64,000 bases of DNA from Gracilariopsis chorda (GCA_003194525.1 NBIV01000124.1:124001-188000), one strand, 5' to 3'. Counted from the first letter of the stretch, positions 19,105-29,346 are shown. The notes: generated by a model not told the origin, from the letters alone. Made by a program: numbers and translations.

Positions 19105-19846
19105 ATGAGCCGTCCGACGCTCAAATCTCCTCGACCAGCACGGCGTACCGCGCTGTTCGTGCTGCTTGTCGCAGTGCTTATCGCGCTGTACTTACACCCA
19201 CCGCAACCGGTGTTCACACCCGAGTCAATGGCCGAAATCGCGCGCACCGCCATAGTACACTCAGCAAGCGTGAACGGCACTGCGCAAACCACGATTGACA
19301 GCGTCGTACAGCAACTGCGTAGCAAGTACCCCGCGCACGTTTTGAAAGACCCGCAATGGGTGTTCAACAATGCTGGCGGCGCTATGGGAAGTATGTTGGT
19401 GTTGCATATCTCCTTGGTGGAATACGTCATAATCTTTGGCACAGCTGTTGGTACAACTGGTCACACGTACGTATCCCACCCTGAATCCGTAACCGTTCGT
19501 TTTAGAAACGCTGTGCGCTGACATTTATCGAAGTGGCCGCTTTATGGCTGATGACTGGTTCACCATGCTCGTTGGCGAGCAATGGGCCGCTTCACCAGGT
19601 TCTCTTGAGCGGGAGGTATTTAAAGCAGGCGATCAGCACTTGCTTCCGCGAGGTTCATGCAAGCATTACTTGATGAAACCCGACTCATGGGCGTTGGAAT
19701 ACGCTAGGGGTAACATATTGTCCATGTTACCGTTTGGATTTGCAGACAGTTTAACAAGCACGTTTGACTTTGTGACGGTATGGAAGACGGTCGTTATTGC
19801 AGCGAAAGGCGTGATAACACAGTTGCTCACACAAATGGGAGCATGA
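19105..19846 (+). CDS. ERG2: C-8 sterol isomerase (ERG2 / sigma-1 receptor family), one intron
   Basis: Exon 1 is 19105-19466, the intron 19467-19533 (67 bases, GTACGT...CGAAG) and exon 2 19534-19846, giving 224 residues, close to fungal ERG2. After a short N-terminal membrane anchor (TALFVLLVAVLIALYL) the protein shows the family blocks QWVFNNAGGAMGSM, EYVIIFGTAVGTTGHT, MADDWFTMLVGEQW and ALEYARGNILSMLPFGFADS. The splice restores GHTGRFMADDW exactly as the family requires, and the unspliced frame stops in the intron. The enzyme moves the sterol double bond from C-8 to C-7 in the ER. The glutamates expected in the cupin-like fold (for example in LEREVF and ALEYARG) are present. Confidence 0.93.
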
Positions 19847-20634
19847 GCCATGATGTATCAACGACGCGCCGAGAATGGCTAGTGTTAGTTCAATGGGAAT
19901 AGTTGGGGGAGTTTACCAGTAGGTTGCTCAAGGTTGGTGAGGCGCAAAAAGGGTAGGAAGGTAGTAGCGGATAATGATGGTAAGAAAGAAAGGAAGCGAA
20001 CAGCTATCGCTGTCTTATATATGGTGGCTGAGATGCTAATCTATGAGGAGCGTTTTACTCGCGGGAAGGGTTGTGTCGTGTTTGGGTAGTATTCGTTGCG
20101 CTTCTATGGGAAGATGTTTGCGGCTTGAAGGACGGTAAGAGGCGTGTTCATAATAAGTTTTAGATACTTCGGCACGACTCCAAAAAACGTGGATGCTGCG
20201 CAGACAGTTGAGCAATTAGGGCATGTACGTATGTGTAACGAAAGCAGTAAAAATCGGATGTGCTGGTTGAGTGTGGGCGTTATCGAAGGCCAAGTGTGTG
20301 AAAGCGTTGAGCGATGTATAAGGCTCGTTGGTGCATGAGGTATTTGTCGCAGCAAGCATTTTTAGGCTGTCGATATCATGCATGGCTGTGACACACAGAG
20401 TGGTTGCGTCTGTACAAATGCACTTGTTCAACAGTTGCAAGGCGCAGAAAGCGTGGCGGGTGATCGAGCCAGCCAGCAACACGAAAAAAAAAAGAAGAGA
20501 GGCCACAAAAGAATACGGCGTACGTTAGCGGCGGCAAGTACGAGTGGCAGAGTAACTGCAAAGGTAGAAGCAAATGAGGAGGAGAGGGACGATAGTTGTG
20601 CGGTAGGAAAGGAGAAATGGCAATAGGTGAGAGA
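19847..20634. other. Intergenic, no gene seen
   Basis: This lies between the 3' ends of ERG2 (plus) and the LRR gene (minus), so it is a convergent spacer. It contains a short A run near 20484. No open frame looks real. Confidence 0.45.
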
Positions 20635-21810
20635 TTAGTTGGAGTCGGCGGGGTTAAGATCTTCGATAGAAACACTGCCTGCTTCAATTTGGCGTTTAAA
20701 CTTGATCCGTCGGCGTTCTGCAAACTCGGCATAGGCCGGTTTGACTTCCAAGACGTTCATCTTAATAGGGTTTGCTCGCAGACGGAGGGTGATAAGGTCG
20801 GTGCAGACCTGCAAGATGGCTTCGGGAAAGTCGGAGATGCGGTTGGAATCCAGGGTGAACGCGATGAGACTGCGCAGAGCCATGTACTCGTCCGGAACGG
20901 CGATGAGCTGGTTGTAGCTCAAGTCAAGGTCCAGAAGCATATGCATGGAGGCGATCTCGAGCGGGGCGATGGTAAACTTGTTGCGACTGAGGTTGAGCGA
21001 GGTGAGATCGAGAGATGCAAAGGAGGGTGGGAGCTCGTTGAGAAGGTTGTGACTGAGGTCAACGTGCTCCAAGAAGCGCATAGCGCCAAAGGCGTCCGGG
21101 AGCGAGGTGAGCTTGTTACGCGCAAGGTCGAGCTTCTTGAGCGCGGTCATACGGCAGATGACAGACGGGAGCGAGGAGAGAAAGTTGCCGTTGGCAATGA
21201 GACGCTGCACCAGCACGTAGTCACACAGACGCGGATCGAGGCTCTCGAATCGATTAAACGATATGTTAATGATACGGAGCGTGCCGGGCATGGAGTCGAA
21301 GACGAGGTCGGGAATGACGGTGAGGTCCATTTTGGACAGATTGAGCACGCCCAGTTTCTTGGTGTTGTGAATGGCCCAGTCCACGGTGTGCGGCACGAGT
21401 TGCTCCTCCTCGGGCATTTTGGAGGCGCTCTTCTTGCGCGCGCGCTGCGCTTTGCGCTCTGCGCGGGCGGCCTTCTTCGCGGCGGCGGCCTCTTTGGCGG
21501 CGGTGTACGCCTTGCTCTTGGGGCGCGCGGGGGTGGAGTAGAAGCTGTCCTGAATGCGCATCTCGTAGACGGAGAGGCCGGTCTGGTTCGTGCCGTCGTC
21601 TACGGGGTTGTGGAACTTGAGGTCCTCGACCTGTTTCTTGCCGGGGAGCTCGACGAGGGAGGCGGTTGGAGGGGGGGGTTGCGGTTGGTGCTCGTCTGAC
21701 TCGCATTGGGGGGGGTCTTGAAGCGAGTCATCGGCGGGGGCGACGGCGGAGGCGTCTGAGTTGGAGTTTCGAGCGGTGTTAGCGGCGGTCTTGCTGGCGG
21801 AGGCGCCCAT
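20635..21810 (-). CDS. Leucine-rich repeat protein with N-myristoylation signal (LRRC57-like)
   Basis: From the ATG at 21810 the protein has 391 residues and begins MGASASKTA, a good N-myristoylation signal (Gly2, Ser6, Lys7). A disordered Ser/Pro/Ala-rich stretch and a basic Ala/Lys/Arg helix are followed by about eight leucine-rich repeats of the LxxLPxxf type (ALKKLDLARNKLTSLPDAFG; FLEHVDLSHNLLNELPPSFA). The C-terminal cap, RLRANPIKMNVLEV...YAEFAERRR, resembles that of LRRC57, which is also a small MG-starting LRR protein. The likely location is the membrane surface as an adaptor, with partner unknown. The frame extends upstream to 21957 without a better start. It is divergent from the glycosyltransferase at 22218. 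Confidence 0.85.
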   Translation of the reverse strand: MGASASKTAANTARNSNSDASAVAPADDSLQDPPQCESDEHQPQPPPPTASLVELPGKKQVEDLKFHNPVDDGTNQTGLSVYEMRIQDSFYSTPARPKSKAYTAAKEAAAAKKAARAERKAQRARKKSASKMPEEEQLVPHTVDWAIHNTKKLGVLNLSKMDLTVIPDLVFDSMPGTLRIINISFNRFESLDPRLCDYVLVQRLIANGNFLSSLPSVICRMTALKKLDLARNKLTSLPDAFGAMRFLEHVDLSHNLLNELPPSFASLDLTSLNLSRNKFTIAPLEIASMHMLLDLDLSYNQLIAVPDEYMALRSLIAFTLDSNRISDFPEAILQVCTDLITLRLRANPIKMNVLEVKPAYAEFAERRRIKFKRQIEAGSVSIEDLNPADSN

Positions 21811-22217
21811 GGCGGGGGATGGGGCGGTGGGGGGGACACGGCGCCAGGAAGAAGGCGACACGGGGAGGGATGGGGGGTGAGGTGGGGAAGGGGAGAGGGC
21901 GTTGGGCGCTTGTGTAAGATATAGACAGCGGGCGGTGGACAAGCGCGAACGTTCCACACGCAGGAGGGCGCCTTACACCGCGAAGCGCAAGCGCGCGCGA
22001 AGCGAAAGCGATAGCGAAAGCAAAAAGCGAAAGCGAAAGCGAAAGCGGAAGCGCAGGCGAAGGCGAAGCGAAGTGCTGACGGCACACGTGTGCGGCTCAA
22101 CACACGGCGTGCCGTTGCATCTACCGTCGGTACCCGCTCCGCGATGATGAAGCGAAACAGTGCATTTTCGCTTCGCCGCACGCGCCTCGGCCTCCCCCTC
22201 CCCTCCGCGACCCAACC
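21811..22217. promoter_or_regulatory. Divergent promoter region with GCGAAA/GCGAAG repeats
   Basis: The 407-base spacer between two divergent starts carries a run of GCGAAA and GCGAAG units at about 21976-22075, plus TTCGCTTCGC at 22168-22177. The same type of repeat occurs in the divergent spacer at 35262-35313. Promoter function is inferred from position. Confidence 0.4.
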
Positions 22218-24608
22218 ATGCAGCCGCCTTCCCCCGCCCCCCGCCGCGCCACCCGCTCCGCCTCTTCCTCCGCCCTTCTTCCCCGCGTCGTCACAAAGGC
22301 CCATGTCCGTCGTTCCTCCCGCATCCCCTCCCTCTCCCACTCCCACTCCTCCCCCTACTTCCCCTCCTCCCCCTCCTCCTCCGCCTCGTTCTCCCCCTCC
22401 GCCAAGGCCGCTCGCCTTGCCGCCTCCAACTCCCTCACCCACCGCCTAGCCTCTTCTCTCGCCCTCCTGCTCACCGCCCACCCCTCCCGCCTCCCCTACG
22501 CCCGCCTCCGTCTGCTCGCCCTCTTTGCGCTGCTCTTTCTGCTCCTCTTCACAGCCATTTTCATCCCCCTCCGCTTCTTTCTCGGCCGCGCATCCCCATC
22601 GGCCCACTCCCAACACCAACTCAATCTCGATCGCGTCAAAAACGGATTGCCGCCTCTCGAGTACTGGCCCGCCCCTGATTCCCTCGCCCACGCTCTCGCC
22701 ACAAAACCCACCCCCGTCCTCAAGGACGTCACACTGGAGCATGTTCGTCGCCTGCGCACCCGCAGAAGAAAGGGCTCGCTCACCCTGGTTGCCGCCTGCA
22801 GAGATCGAACCGCATTCCTGCAGACCGTCTTACCGGGCTGGTTGACCGCCATCCGCCCGCAAGATGACATCTTGCTCGTCGACTGGGGCACTTCACCCCC
22901 CGACCATGTTCCCCTCGAAGAAGTTGTCCGCGCATCTGCCGCCCCGCGTGTCACAGTCGTCTCGCTGCCCGATCCTGGCCCGTGGGTGTTATCGCGTGCC
23001 TATAATCTTGCATTTGCACTGGCCACAGGCGAATGGATTTTCAAAGTCGACTGTGACACGGAGGTTCGCCATGCGTTTTTGGACCGTCATCCCCTCACCA
23101 GGGATAATATGCAATCCTCGTTTTTCTACCGCTTCGATTGGCGGAGGGCCCCGGATCTGAACCAACAGCATCTTTCAGGTGTCTTTCTTGCTCGCGCTGA
23201 CCACCTTGCCCGCGTTCACGGCTATGATGAACGCCTTGCCACCTATGGCTGGGACGATTCCGATTTGTATGCGCGCTTACAGACCAACGGCACCCCGGAG
23301 GGCGACACCCTCGTTCCTCTTGATATTCAGCCTGCGATGCTTTCTCATATGAGCCACGGAGATGACCTTCGCGCCGCGAACCAACATCTTGTCATGGGGC
23401 CCGCCTTGGAAACCCAGCTCAATAGTCAGGCCGTTTCTGCTGTCCAAAACTGGCAAACCGTCGCCTCTTCGCAGAAGAGTGTGTACTCCTTCGACGTCTA
23501 CTCGCGTGACGCGCGCTTTATCGTTGCTAAACCATTAACTACCCCAAAGCCCTTACTTGATCACTTGTCCAGCGATAAACGCGCAGCCATCTTGGACGAA
23601 GGTACTAACCGCCTCCTGCACGATAATTACGGCATTCCATGGAGCGTCTTGTCGGAAATCAATCGCTCACGTCCGGAGCTCGCGCGTTCGCTAGCGGCCT
23701 TGCGCAAGTCCTCCAATACTGACTACACTTCTGCACTCATCTTTGCCGAGGTTGGTGGCTCGGTGCCCCAACGCCTGCTTGCCATGTCATCTGCACTTGC
23801 GCTTGCCATTGCGCATGAGCGACCACTGTTCCTCGCGTGGAGTGCGGGCTCTCGGGAAGAGCCCACTCCGCGTATCACCGACTTTTTCGATGTCGATAAC
23901 AGTGGCTTCTTGCTTGATGACCACGACACCATCCCGGCCTCTTCTCGGCGCAAACGCGCTCGTGTATACCAAGTCGGTAGATGGAAGTGTCGATTCACCC
24001 TTGACGTTTGTGCGCAGACGGATTCTGCTTTCAACTCTATGACGGAGTTCCGTACCGGTGGGCATGCCGACGAAAGAAAGGCTGCACGGCATGTGCTTGA
24101 CGTTCTCAACGGTAAGGTGCCTGGAAAGCAGAATGTGCTGTTGCGATTGGAAGGTGTTTTTCCGCTGCAGACTTCGTCGGAGAGAACCAGGGCTTTCGCT
24201 TCACTCACGCCGTCGTTAGCACTAGCCGCGCACATCAACAAGTTGGGAAGCGTGTCCACCCATGTTGGCGTTTATCTCGGAGCTGGTGTTAGACAGAAAG
24301 GGCTTGACGCCATGGTGAAGCGTCTTGGTCAACACTCTAGCCAGGACACGTTCTATTTTGTCAGCGGCGCTGAACGGTCGGTTGTGGAAACAGCGCGCAC
24401 GTTGTTCCCGGCGTCGGAAGAAGTTTCGGCTGCCGCCCAGCGACCTGTGGCATATGGGGCTACACAGGAAATTCGCGACACCATTCGAGACATTGCAGAA
24501 CTCTTTGCTTTGTCTTCTTGCAGAGATATGGTGAATGACGGCCGCCCCCCAACGGCTGTGTTGGAGGTGTTGTCGCTGTTGAAAGGACGGAGCTCTTTGC
24601 ACACTTAG
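22218..24608 (+). CDS. Two-domain Golgi glycosyltransferase: GT2/GT7-like N-domain fused to a fucosyltransferase-like C-domain
   Basis: The protein has 796 residues and starts at ACCATGC. A basic, Ser/Pro-rich cytosolic tail is followed by one membrane anchor at about 97-120 (type II topology). Residues of about 185-400 resemble GT-A enzymes such as GT7 and polypeptide GalNAc transferases: LVAACRDRTAFLQTVLPGWL, a metal-binding D-x-D at 278-280 (FKVDCDTEV) and GYDERLATYGWDDSDLYARL, like their GWGxEDxDL block. The C-terminal part (about 505-790) resembles GT-B fucosyltransferase-like proteins: VPQRLLAMSSALALAIAHERPLF, then HVGVYLGAG and a final RDTIRDIAELFALSSCRDMV. The acceptor is unknown. Wall or glycoprotein polysaccharide synthesis is likely. 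The fold assignment of the C-terminal half is less sure than that of the N-terminal half. Confidence 0.78.
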   Translation: MQPPSPAPRRATRSASSSALLPRVVTKAHVRRSSRIPSLSHSHSSPYFPSSPSSSASFSPSAKAARLAASNSLTHRLASSLALLLTAHPSRLPYARLRLLALFALLFLLLFTAIFIPLRFFLGRASPSAHSQHQLNLDRVKNGLPPLEYWPAPDSLAHALATKPTPVLKDVTLEHVRRLRTRRRKGSLTLVAACRDRTAFLQTVLPGWLTAIRPQDDILLVDWGTSPPDHVPLEEVVRASAAPRVTVVSLPDPGPWVLSRAYNLAFALATGEWIFKVDCDTEVRHAFLDRHPLTRDNMQSSFFYRFDWRRAPDLNQQHLSGVFLARADHLARVHGYDERLATYGWDDSDLYARLQTNGTPEGDTLVPLDIQPAMLSHMSHGDDLRAANQHLVMGPALETQLNSQAVSAVQNWQTVASSQKSVYSFDVYSRDARFIVAKPLTTPKPLLDHLSSDKRAAILDEGTNRLLHDNYGIPWSVLSEINRSRPELARSLAALRKSSNTDYTSALIFAEVGGSVPQRLLAMSSALALAIAHERPLFLAWSAGSREEPTPRITDFFDVDNSGFLLDDHDTIPASSRRKRARVYQVGRWKCRFTLDVCAQTDSAFNSMTEFRTGGHADERKAARHVLDVLNGKVPGKQNVLLRLEGVFPLQTSSERTRAFASLTPSLALAAHINKLGSVSTHVGVYLGAGVRQKGLDAMVKRLGQHSSQDTFYFVSGAERSVVETARTLFPASEEVSAAAQRPVAYGATQEIRDTIRDIAELFALSSCRDMVNDGRPPTAVLEVLSLLKGRSSLHT

Positions 24609-24802
24609 GTCAAACACCGCTTCACTTGGTGTGTGTTTTTCTTATTATTTTTGGTTTGCTCCAAGAACGCCACACAATTGCGCCCGTTCATCCTTCGCTT
24701 CTTTTCGGTTACTGGCAGGAACTGGCGGTACGACTCAGATACTGGAGATGCTGGATTACAACCGCTTCGTCTTGCATTGCACATAGCTCAAGGTAATAAG
24801 GG

Positions 24803-25451
24803 TTATCTAGCAGCTATTTCTTCTAGCTCGTTCACTTCTGTTTGTTCGTTCTTTTGATAGGTATACAACTGTGACGACGCCAAACGGTTTCTTGCTTCAT
24901 CGTCATTATCCTCTGAGTCACAAGGAATCAGGGGGTGCCCGTCGTCTCTAGCAAAACGCTGAAGCTCTGAATACATTACAGAATGTCATGTTTGACGATG
25001 GAGAACATATCTTAATGATTGTGCCTAATCCCTGAATTAGACTCTACACGTCCAGCGTATCTGTCAAGACGCACGGGTTCGAATGTGGGATCACTTCGCG
25101 GACAACCTAGTGTCTAATAGCCTTGTTTATAACTAGCCTGGCATGCAAATAAGAAACGCGCTGCTTCGTCGGCTCCGTGTACCGTTTTCCAAGGAAATGT
25201 ACAGAGAGGCCAAGACCATGCGATCGAGTACAGCCTTGTAAAGATCGCTAAGATCGCCTTCGAAAGCTACAATGTCCACTCTTTGATACTCCCATGTTTC
25301 ATCGAATTCGCATTGCGATGCACTCTCCGGGTTTGCGCAGCGGCTCTGGCCTGTAATCAAGACAAGTGCATGTAGTGCTGCGCTCCGCTGTACTATGAGA
25401 ACAGATGTCTCCGTGTGCTGGTCTAGCTCTAACTATCGATGCAACCTCCAT
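24803..25451 (-). CDS. Hypothetical small protein, three exons proposed, 129 residues
   Basis: No long open frame exists here, but three minus-strand pieces join in phase: exon 1 25451-25394 (MEVASIVRARP...), exon 2 25350-25183 (FDETWEYQRVDIVAFEGDLS...) and exon 3 24966-24803 (ELQRFARDDGHPLIPCDSED...), ending EELEEIAAR-like and TAA. Introns are 25351-25393 (43 bases, GTACAG...TTACAG) and 24967-25182 (216 bases, GTACAC...ATTCAG). The second join is well supported, because a helix continues smoothly across it and the composition is protein-like. The first intron is unusually short, so exon 1 is doubtful. The C-terminus is acidic. I do not recognise the family. Confidence 0.42.
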
Positions 25452-25606
25452 AATGGCTGATCATGGGTCCGCTTTCCGCGCCTTTTGGTTTTGATGAATA
25501 CTCCGTGTTTGTACCCAGTTCTTCTTGTGCGAAGGATACGGAGAACTAGGGTACATGTTTTTGGAGGGTAATCCAAATACTCTGCATTCTGTGTTCAAAC
25601 AGAGAA

Positions 25607-27066
25607 TCAGGCGTATTGAATGCCCAACAAATCCTCCCACTTTGAAATGAGATCATCATGAGCCCGGCGATTATCCACCTCTCTTTCTTGAAGCACTTCG
25701 AAAGCTTCTTTCACGGTTCGTTCGTGACAATCGTACAAAAGATTGATTTCTCTGTACGCTTTAGCAGCGCTTCTGTGTAGTTGGATTATGCGAGATCTTC
25801 GAGTAAACAGATAGCACAACCCAATTCTGATAGAACTCGGTAACAATCGCGGAACATCGTCGAATATACTGACATCTCTCCCTCCTGGTCTGTCATTTGT
25901 TGTCCCATTACGCTCGACCTCGTCTAACTGCTCGTCAGCAATACCGCGCGCACTGATCAAACTCGTGTTCTTCAAGAACGGCAGCATCGTGCGAAAGTTG
26001 GACTCTGCCAAACTCCATTGTTGGTGAACATAGCCCATACGATACTCTTTAGAAGGGCGTATCGACTCCCCTAGACTGTTTTGCGAACTCCTCGTGCTTA
26101 CTTCTAGATGTTGTAGAATTCCCTTAAGTATACCTTCCAAATTGTACAAGTGCAACAAACCCGTCTTGGCATCGATGTACACCCTCTTGATCTGCAAGTA
26201 ATCCAAACAAGTTCGCCCTGATTTCTCGTCCGCTTCTCTTGCCACTCTTCTATGTTCGTTCATTTCGCCTTTTGAACGATTATTCGGCGTTTCGTCTTTG
26301 CTCATGCCGCTAACAAGGCATCGAAGTATTGCAAGTCGACGCAAGTAACCGGTTTCGCCCTCAGAAAGATGAAGCCTGGTCTCTTTCACTTTGGCGTTTA
26401 TCTTTTCTGCAGATGTTTTGGACAGAGTACGATCAGATTCGAGGCGTTCAATCTGCCTTGTGAGTTCTTCAAATCGAGATGCTTCTCCGTGATTAGTTTG
26501 ACAACTGTCCCGTGCCTTATTCAGTTGTTCAAGTTCTCTTTCTATTTCATACACCGAGCTGTTCACCTGTCTTTGCGTTCGCATTTGAATCTCCAAGTTC
26601 ACATGCAGTTTCTCCAAATCTTTAGGCGACGGAAGTCCATTCCGCAAATCAATATACCGATCTAGGAGTCGTTGCCTTTCTCTTCCCTTCACAAAAGACG
26701 TAGATGCCTTGTTGGTGACATAATCGCGCCCAAGTATACCCTTGGTGCCGTCCCATACTGCGACATTCGTTCCAATTTCCCGAAGAAGGGCTACTACGTT
26801 CTCCGGAAGGCGTCTAGAAGCCGTCACCGAACCTGTGTCAAGGACATCAAGCTCGCCGTAGTGGAACAGGGGTCTGACAGATTTATAGCGCGTAATATCC
26901 AGTCCGAAGAGCGGCATTTGAGGCAATGCCTTGGGTAAGTCTAACCATAAAAGGAATTGAACCTTCTCAAGAGCGGTTGCTAATTTGAAGAGTAGTAACA
27001 CTTTGTTGGGGGCAGTTGCAATACCGCATTGGACAGGCAGTGACGCAGCTGTTCAGCTTTTTCCAT
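25607..27066 (-). CDS. Hypothetical coiled-coil protein, 464 residues
   Basis: The main exon is open from 26979 to the stop at 25607. Inside it the first ATG is at 26917 (MPLFGLDITRY). A better model uses an ATG at 27066 (MEKAEQL), a 65-base intron at 27044-26980 (GTCACT...AATTAG) and then the main exon, which joins in frame. The donor is weak. The protein has a globular-looking N-terminus (VRPLFHYGELDVLD; VVALLREIGTNVAVWDG), a coiled coil in the middle (YEIERELEQLNKARDS; FEELTRQIERLESDRT) and a helical C-terminus ending LLGIQYA. It lies between NDUFB10 and the small spliced gene, all on the minus strand. No domain was recognised. A structural or vesicle-tethering role would be guesswork. Confidence 0.7.
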
Positions 27067-27420
27067 CTGGTTTACTACAGAACAGAGTAGCAGCTTTGGT
27101 TGAATAGGGCTGCATAATTTGGCAGCGAAAGTGAGGTAGAATTGCCCAAACCAAAACGAGACACGCAATTTTGCTTTTGCAAAGCCAGTGCTCCGGTTTT
27201 GAAAGCAGGACTTGTGATACTTGGTGATGCGATATGCCACTGCTAGGAAGCATGATGAACCGTTTTATTGCAGAGAGTTCTTATTCTTGAAGCGTGACCA
27301 CTCTGTAAAGCGTTTCTCCGGTCTACTACAGCAACAAGCCGGACATTGGCGTACACAGGATAACGATTAGAACGAAATATGTTGATGCAAATTGCGCCGC
27401 AAACGCATGCGAATACGTAT

Positions 27421-27988
27421 TCACTCGATATCACTCATTTCGACCGGGGAGTCTTTGAATCCGGGAGTGGAGATACGCTTCAAGTAAGCACGAGCAATTT
27501 GTTCACATTTCTCATAATGGTTGACTCCTTCTCTTCGACGACATTCCTGTTGTGTTTGGTGGATTTGTACATTTTCAATGCGGCATATTAGCATATAGAC
27601 GAATAGAGTGGGCAGGCGTTTGGAGCATGGGTCTTACCTTCACCTTCTCGGCCAAGAGTTTTGTCTCTTCCATTGCAATCAGTGCTTCACGCGTTCGTTG
27701 CTCTTTCTGTGTTGCAAAACGAACAGATCACAACGATGGCGGGCAGTCAGTTCGCCGCATTTCAAAGCGTTAGTTGATACGTGCCGTGAACTCATCTAAT
27801 TTCTCTTGGTTCGTTAGGAAAAGCACGGCCGCTGTTTGTAAGAATGCGAATCGCATCTGCTGAAACATATAAAATCTGTTACGTACAGCTAGAATGGCAT
27901 CGAACGGAGATACATTCGGATCTTTGCGGGACACATCTGGAACCGGTTTGTACTTCCTCCTTCCAGAATGGACTTTCTCGGTCGACAT
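27421..27988 (-). CDS. NDUFB10: NADH:ubiquinone oxidoreductase subunit NDUFB10 (PDSW, plant type), three exons
   Basis: The gene is assembled from exon 1 27988-27887 (MSTEKVHSGRRKYKP...PFDAILA), exon 2 27706-27638 (KEQRTREALIAMEETKLLAE...) and exon 3 27546-27421, ending MSDIE and TGA. Introns are 27707-27886 (GTACGT...CACAG) and 27547-27637 (GTAAGA...CAACAG), both phase 0. The product has 98 residues. The core EKVKECRRREGVNHYEKCEQ matches the plant subunit, whose block is REKVKWCYRVEGVNHYQKC, and the spacing upstream aligns residue for residue with no gap. The paired cysteines of the EGVNH-x(3)-C motif are kept. The protein is an accessory subunit of the membrane arm of mitochondrial complex I, facing the intermembrane space. 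No open frame covers it, which shows how easily small spliced genes are missed here. Confidence 0.9.
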
Positions 27989-29346
27989 GTGGTTACTGGG
28001 CGTTTCGTTCTGAGAAGCTGGTCGCTGTCGATCTTGGTGAAGCTGAACTATCAAGGGAGAGGGTTATCGCAGAGCCCGTAGCAGCTCCGTCCACATCATG
28101 TGATGCTCAGCTCCGGACCCGAACACCGTGAAATCAGGGGTCCAATGCTGAGCATCGGTGCAGCGCACAGGTGCCGGATGTGCGTGCTGTCGCCTTACAG
28201 AACAACGGCGTACTGTAATGGGCGAGTTGGCATTGCAGTAGATCTTCAACGCGTTCGTCTTCGGCTCTCTGCGTGAGTGGAATCAAAGCTGTGATTGGCG
28301 TCCGAGTGTAGATAGATCGTGTTGTCAAACGTAGCCAGCACTTCACCATCACCAAGAGGTTTCCGAGCTTCGGCCTTCTTTATCCAACCTTGATTCACCC
28401 AAAGCCCACGATGTGGGAGCTCACTAAGGTTCACGGCTATCGCTATCCACGTCCTCCTGTGTCTGGCCGCACACTTTACAGCTCAGTGGTCTCGCAGCGG
28501 ACACACGGATTGGCAGCGCGTTGGCGACACTAATCTTCCATCGCCAACGTTCCACACCCGACCAGTGCGGTCTCACGAACCAGAAGCCACGCGCACAGCT
28601 CGACCATGCGAATGAATACCGAAATACCGCGTTGATTCTGGCAGCCGCTTTTTAATGGACTATAAGCAGTAGTCCAACAACTGCTGCAGGCGGGCGCGCA
28701 GATCGATCACGCGAACAACTGCTGCAGGCGGGCGCACAGATCGATCACGCGAACAGCTGCTGCAGGCGGACGCACAGGCCAATCAACCAGTTCTGCGGGG
28801 TCTTTTCCAAGATTTGAGTGGGGAAGGGAGCTCGATGGGGCCTGGTGTATCTTTCACACGAAAGCGAAAGGAGTGCGGCGAGTCGGAAGTCGATAGACTA
28901 CTGACGGAACATAGTGTGATCGATACGCTGATTGAAGTAGACGTGTTCATTCACGTGGAAATAAAAGTCCTATTCGAACATTGAAGTGGGGGGCTGCGTC
29001 TCCTCTTTGCTTTGGAAAGCAGATGCATAAGCAGTTGCAAAGCAAGCATGTACCAAGTGCTCTGACTTGTGCCCTTGTAGTAAACGCATGTGGGTACCTT
29101 GCTTGATTGCGGAAAGCGATGGTCCGATGTGAACCCTGCGGAAGGGGCCTCACGGGGAGGCGGTTACATGTTCATAGCTTTTCCTGTTTAACCGTTACCC
29201 ACTCAATAGCCCCTCTGCGGTAGTACACGTCCTTAACTTCGGTATGAAAATTACCCTATCCCGAGCTGACATCTCAGGATATCCATAGTGTAGCATATGA
29301 GAAAGCCGAGCCATCGTACTGAAACGTCTTCAGGACTGGAGCTCGG
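27989..29346. other. Intergenic; tandem repeat and hairpin, no gene assembled
   Basis: Short minus-strand frames at 28134-28434 (for example DGEVLATFDNTIYLHSDANH) look protein-like but are broken, and may be remains of an unrecognised mobile element or exons. A 38-base tandem repeat lies at 28681-28790. A hairpin is possible between 28102-28120 and 28137-28156. Confidence 0.35.
28681..28790. repeat. Three tandem copies of a 38-base unit
   Basis: CTGCTGCAGGCGG starts at 28681, 28719 and 28757, so the period is 38 bases. The units contain GCAGATCGATCACGCGAACA. The first two are nearly identical and the third diverges towards its end. As 38 is not a multiple of three, the repeat is unlikely to be coding. 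Confidence 0.85.

Noticed and set aside
20596..21699. 367-residue plus-strand frame
   Set aside because: It is antisense to the LRR protein, whose repeats are unmistakable.
25060..25110. GGGTTCGAAT resembling a tRNA B box
   Set aside because: No acceptor stem, anticodon arm or A box could be found at tRNA spacing.
28681..28790. CRISPR-like array
   Set aside because: Units are contiguous tandem repeats without unique spacers, and the genome is eukaryotic.
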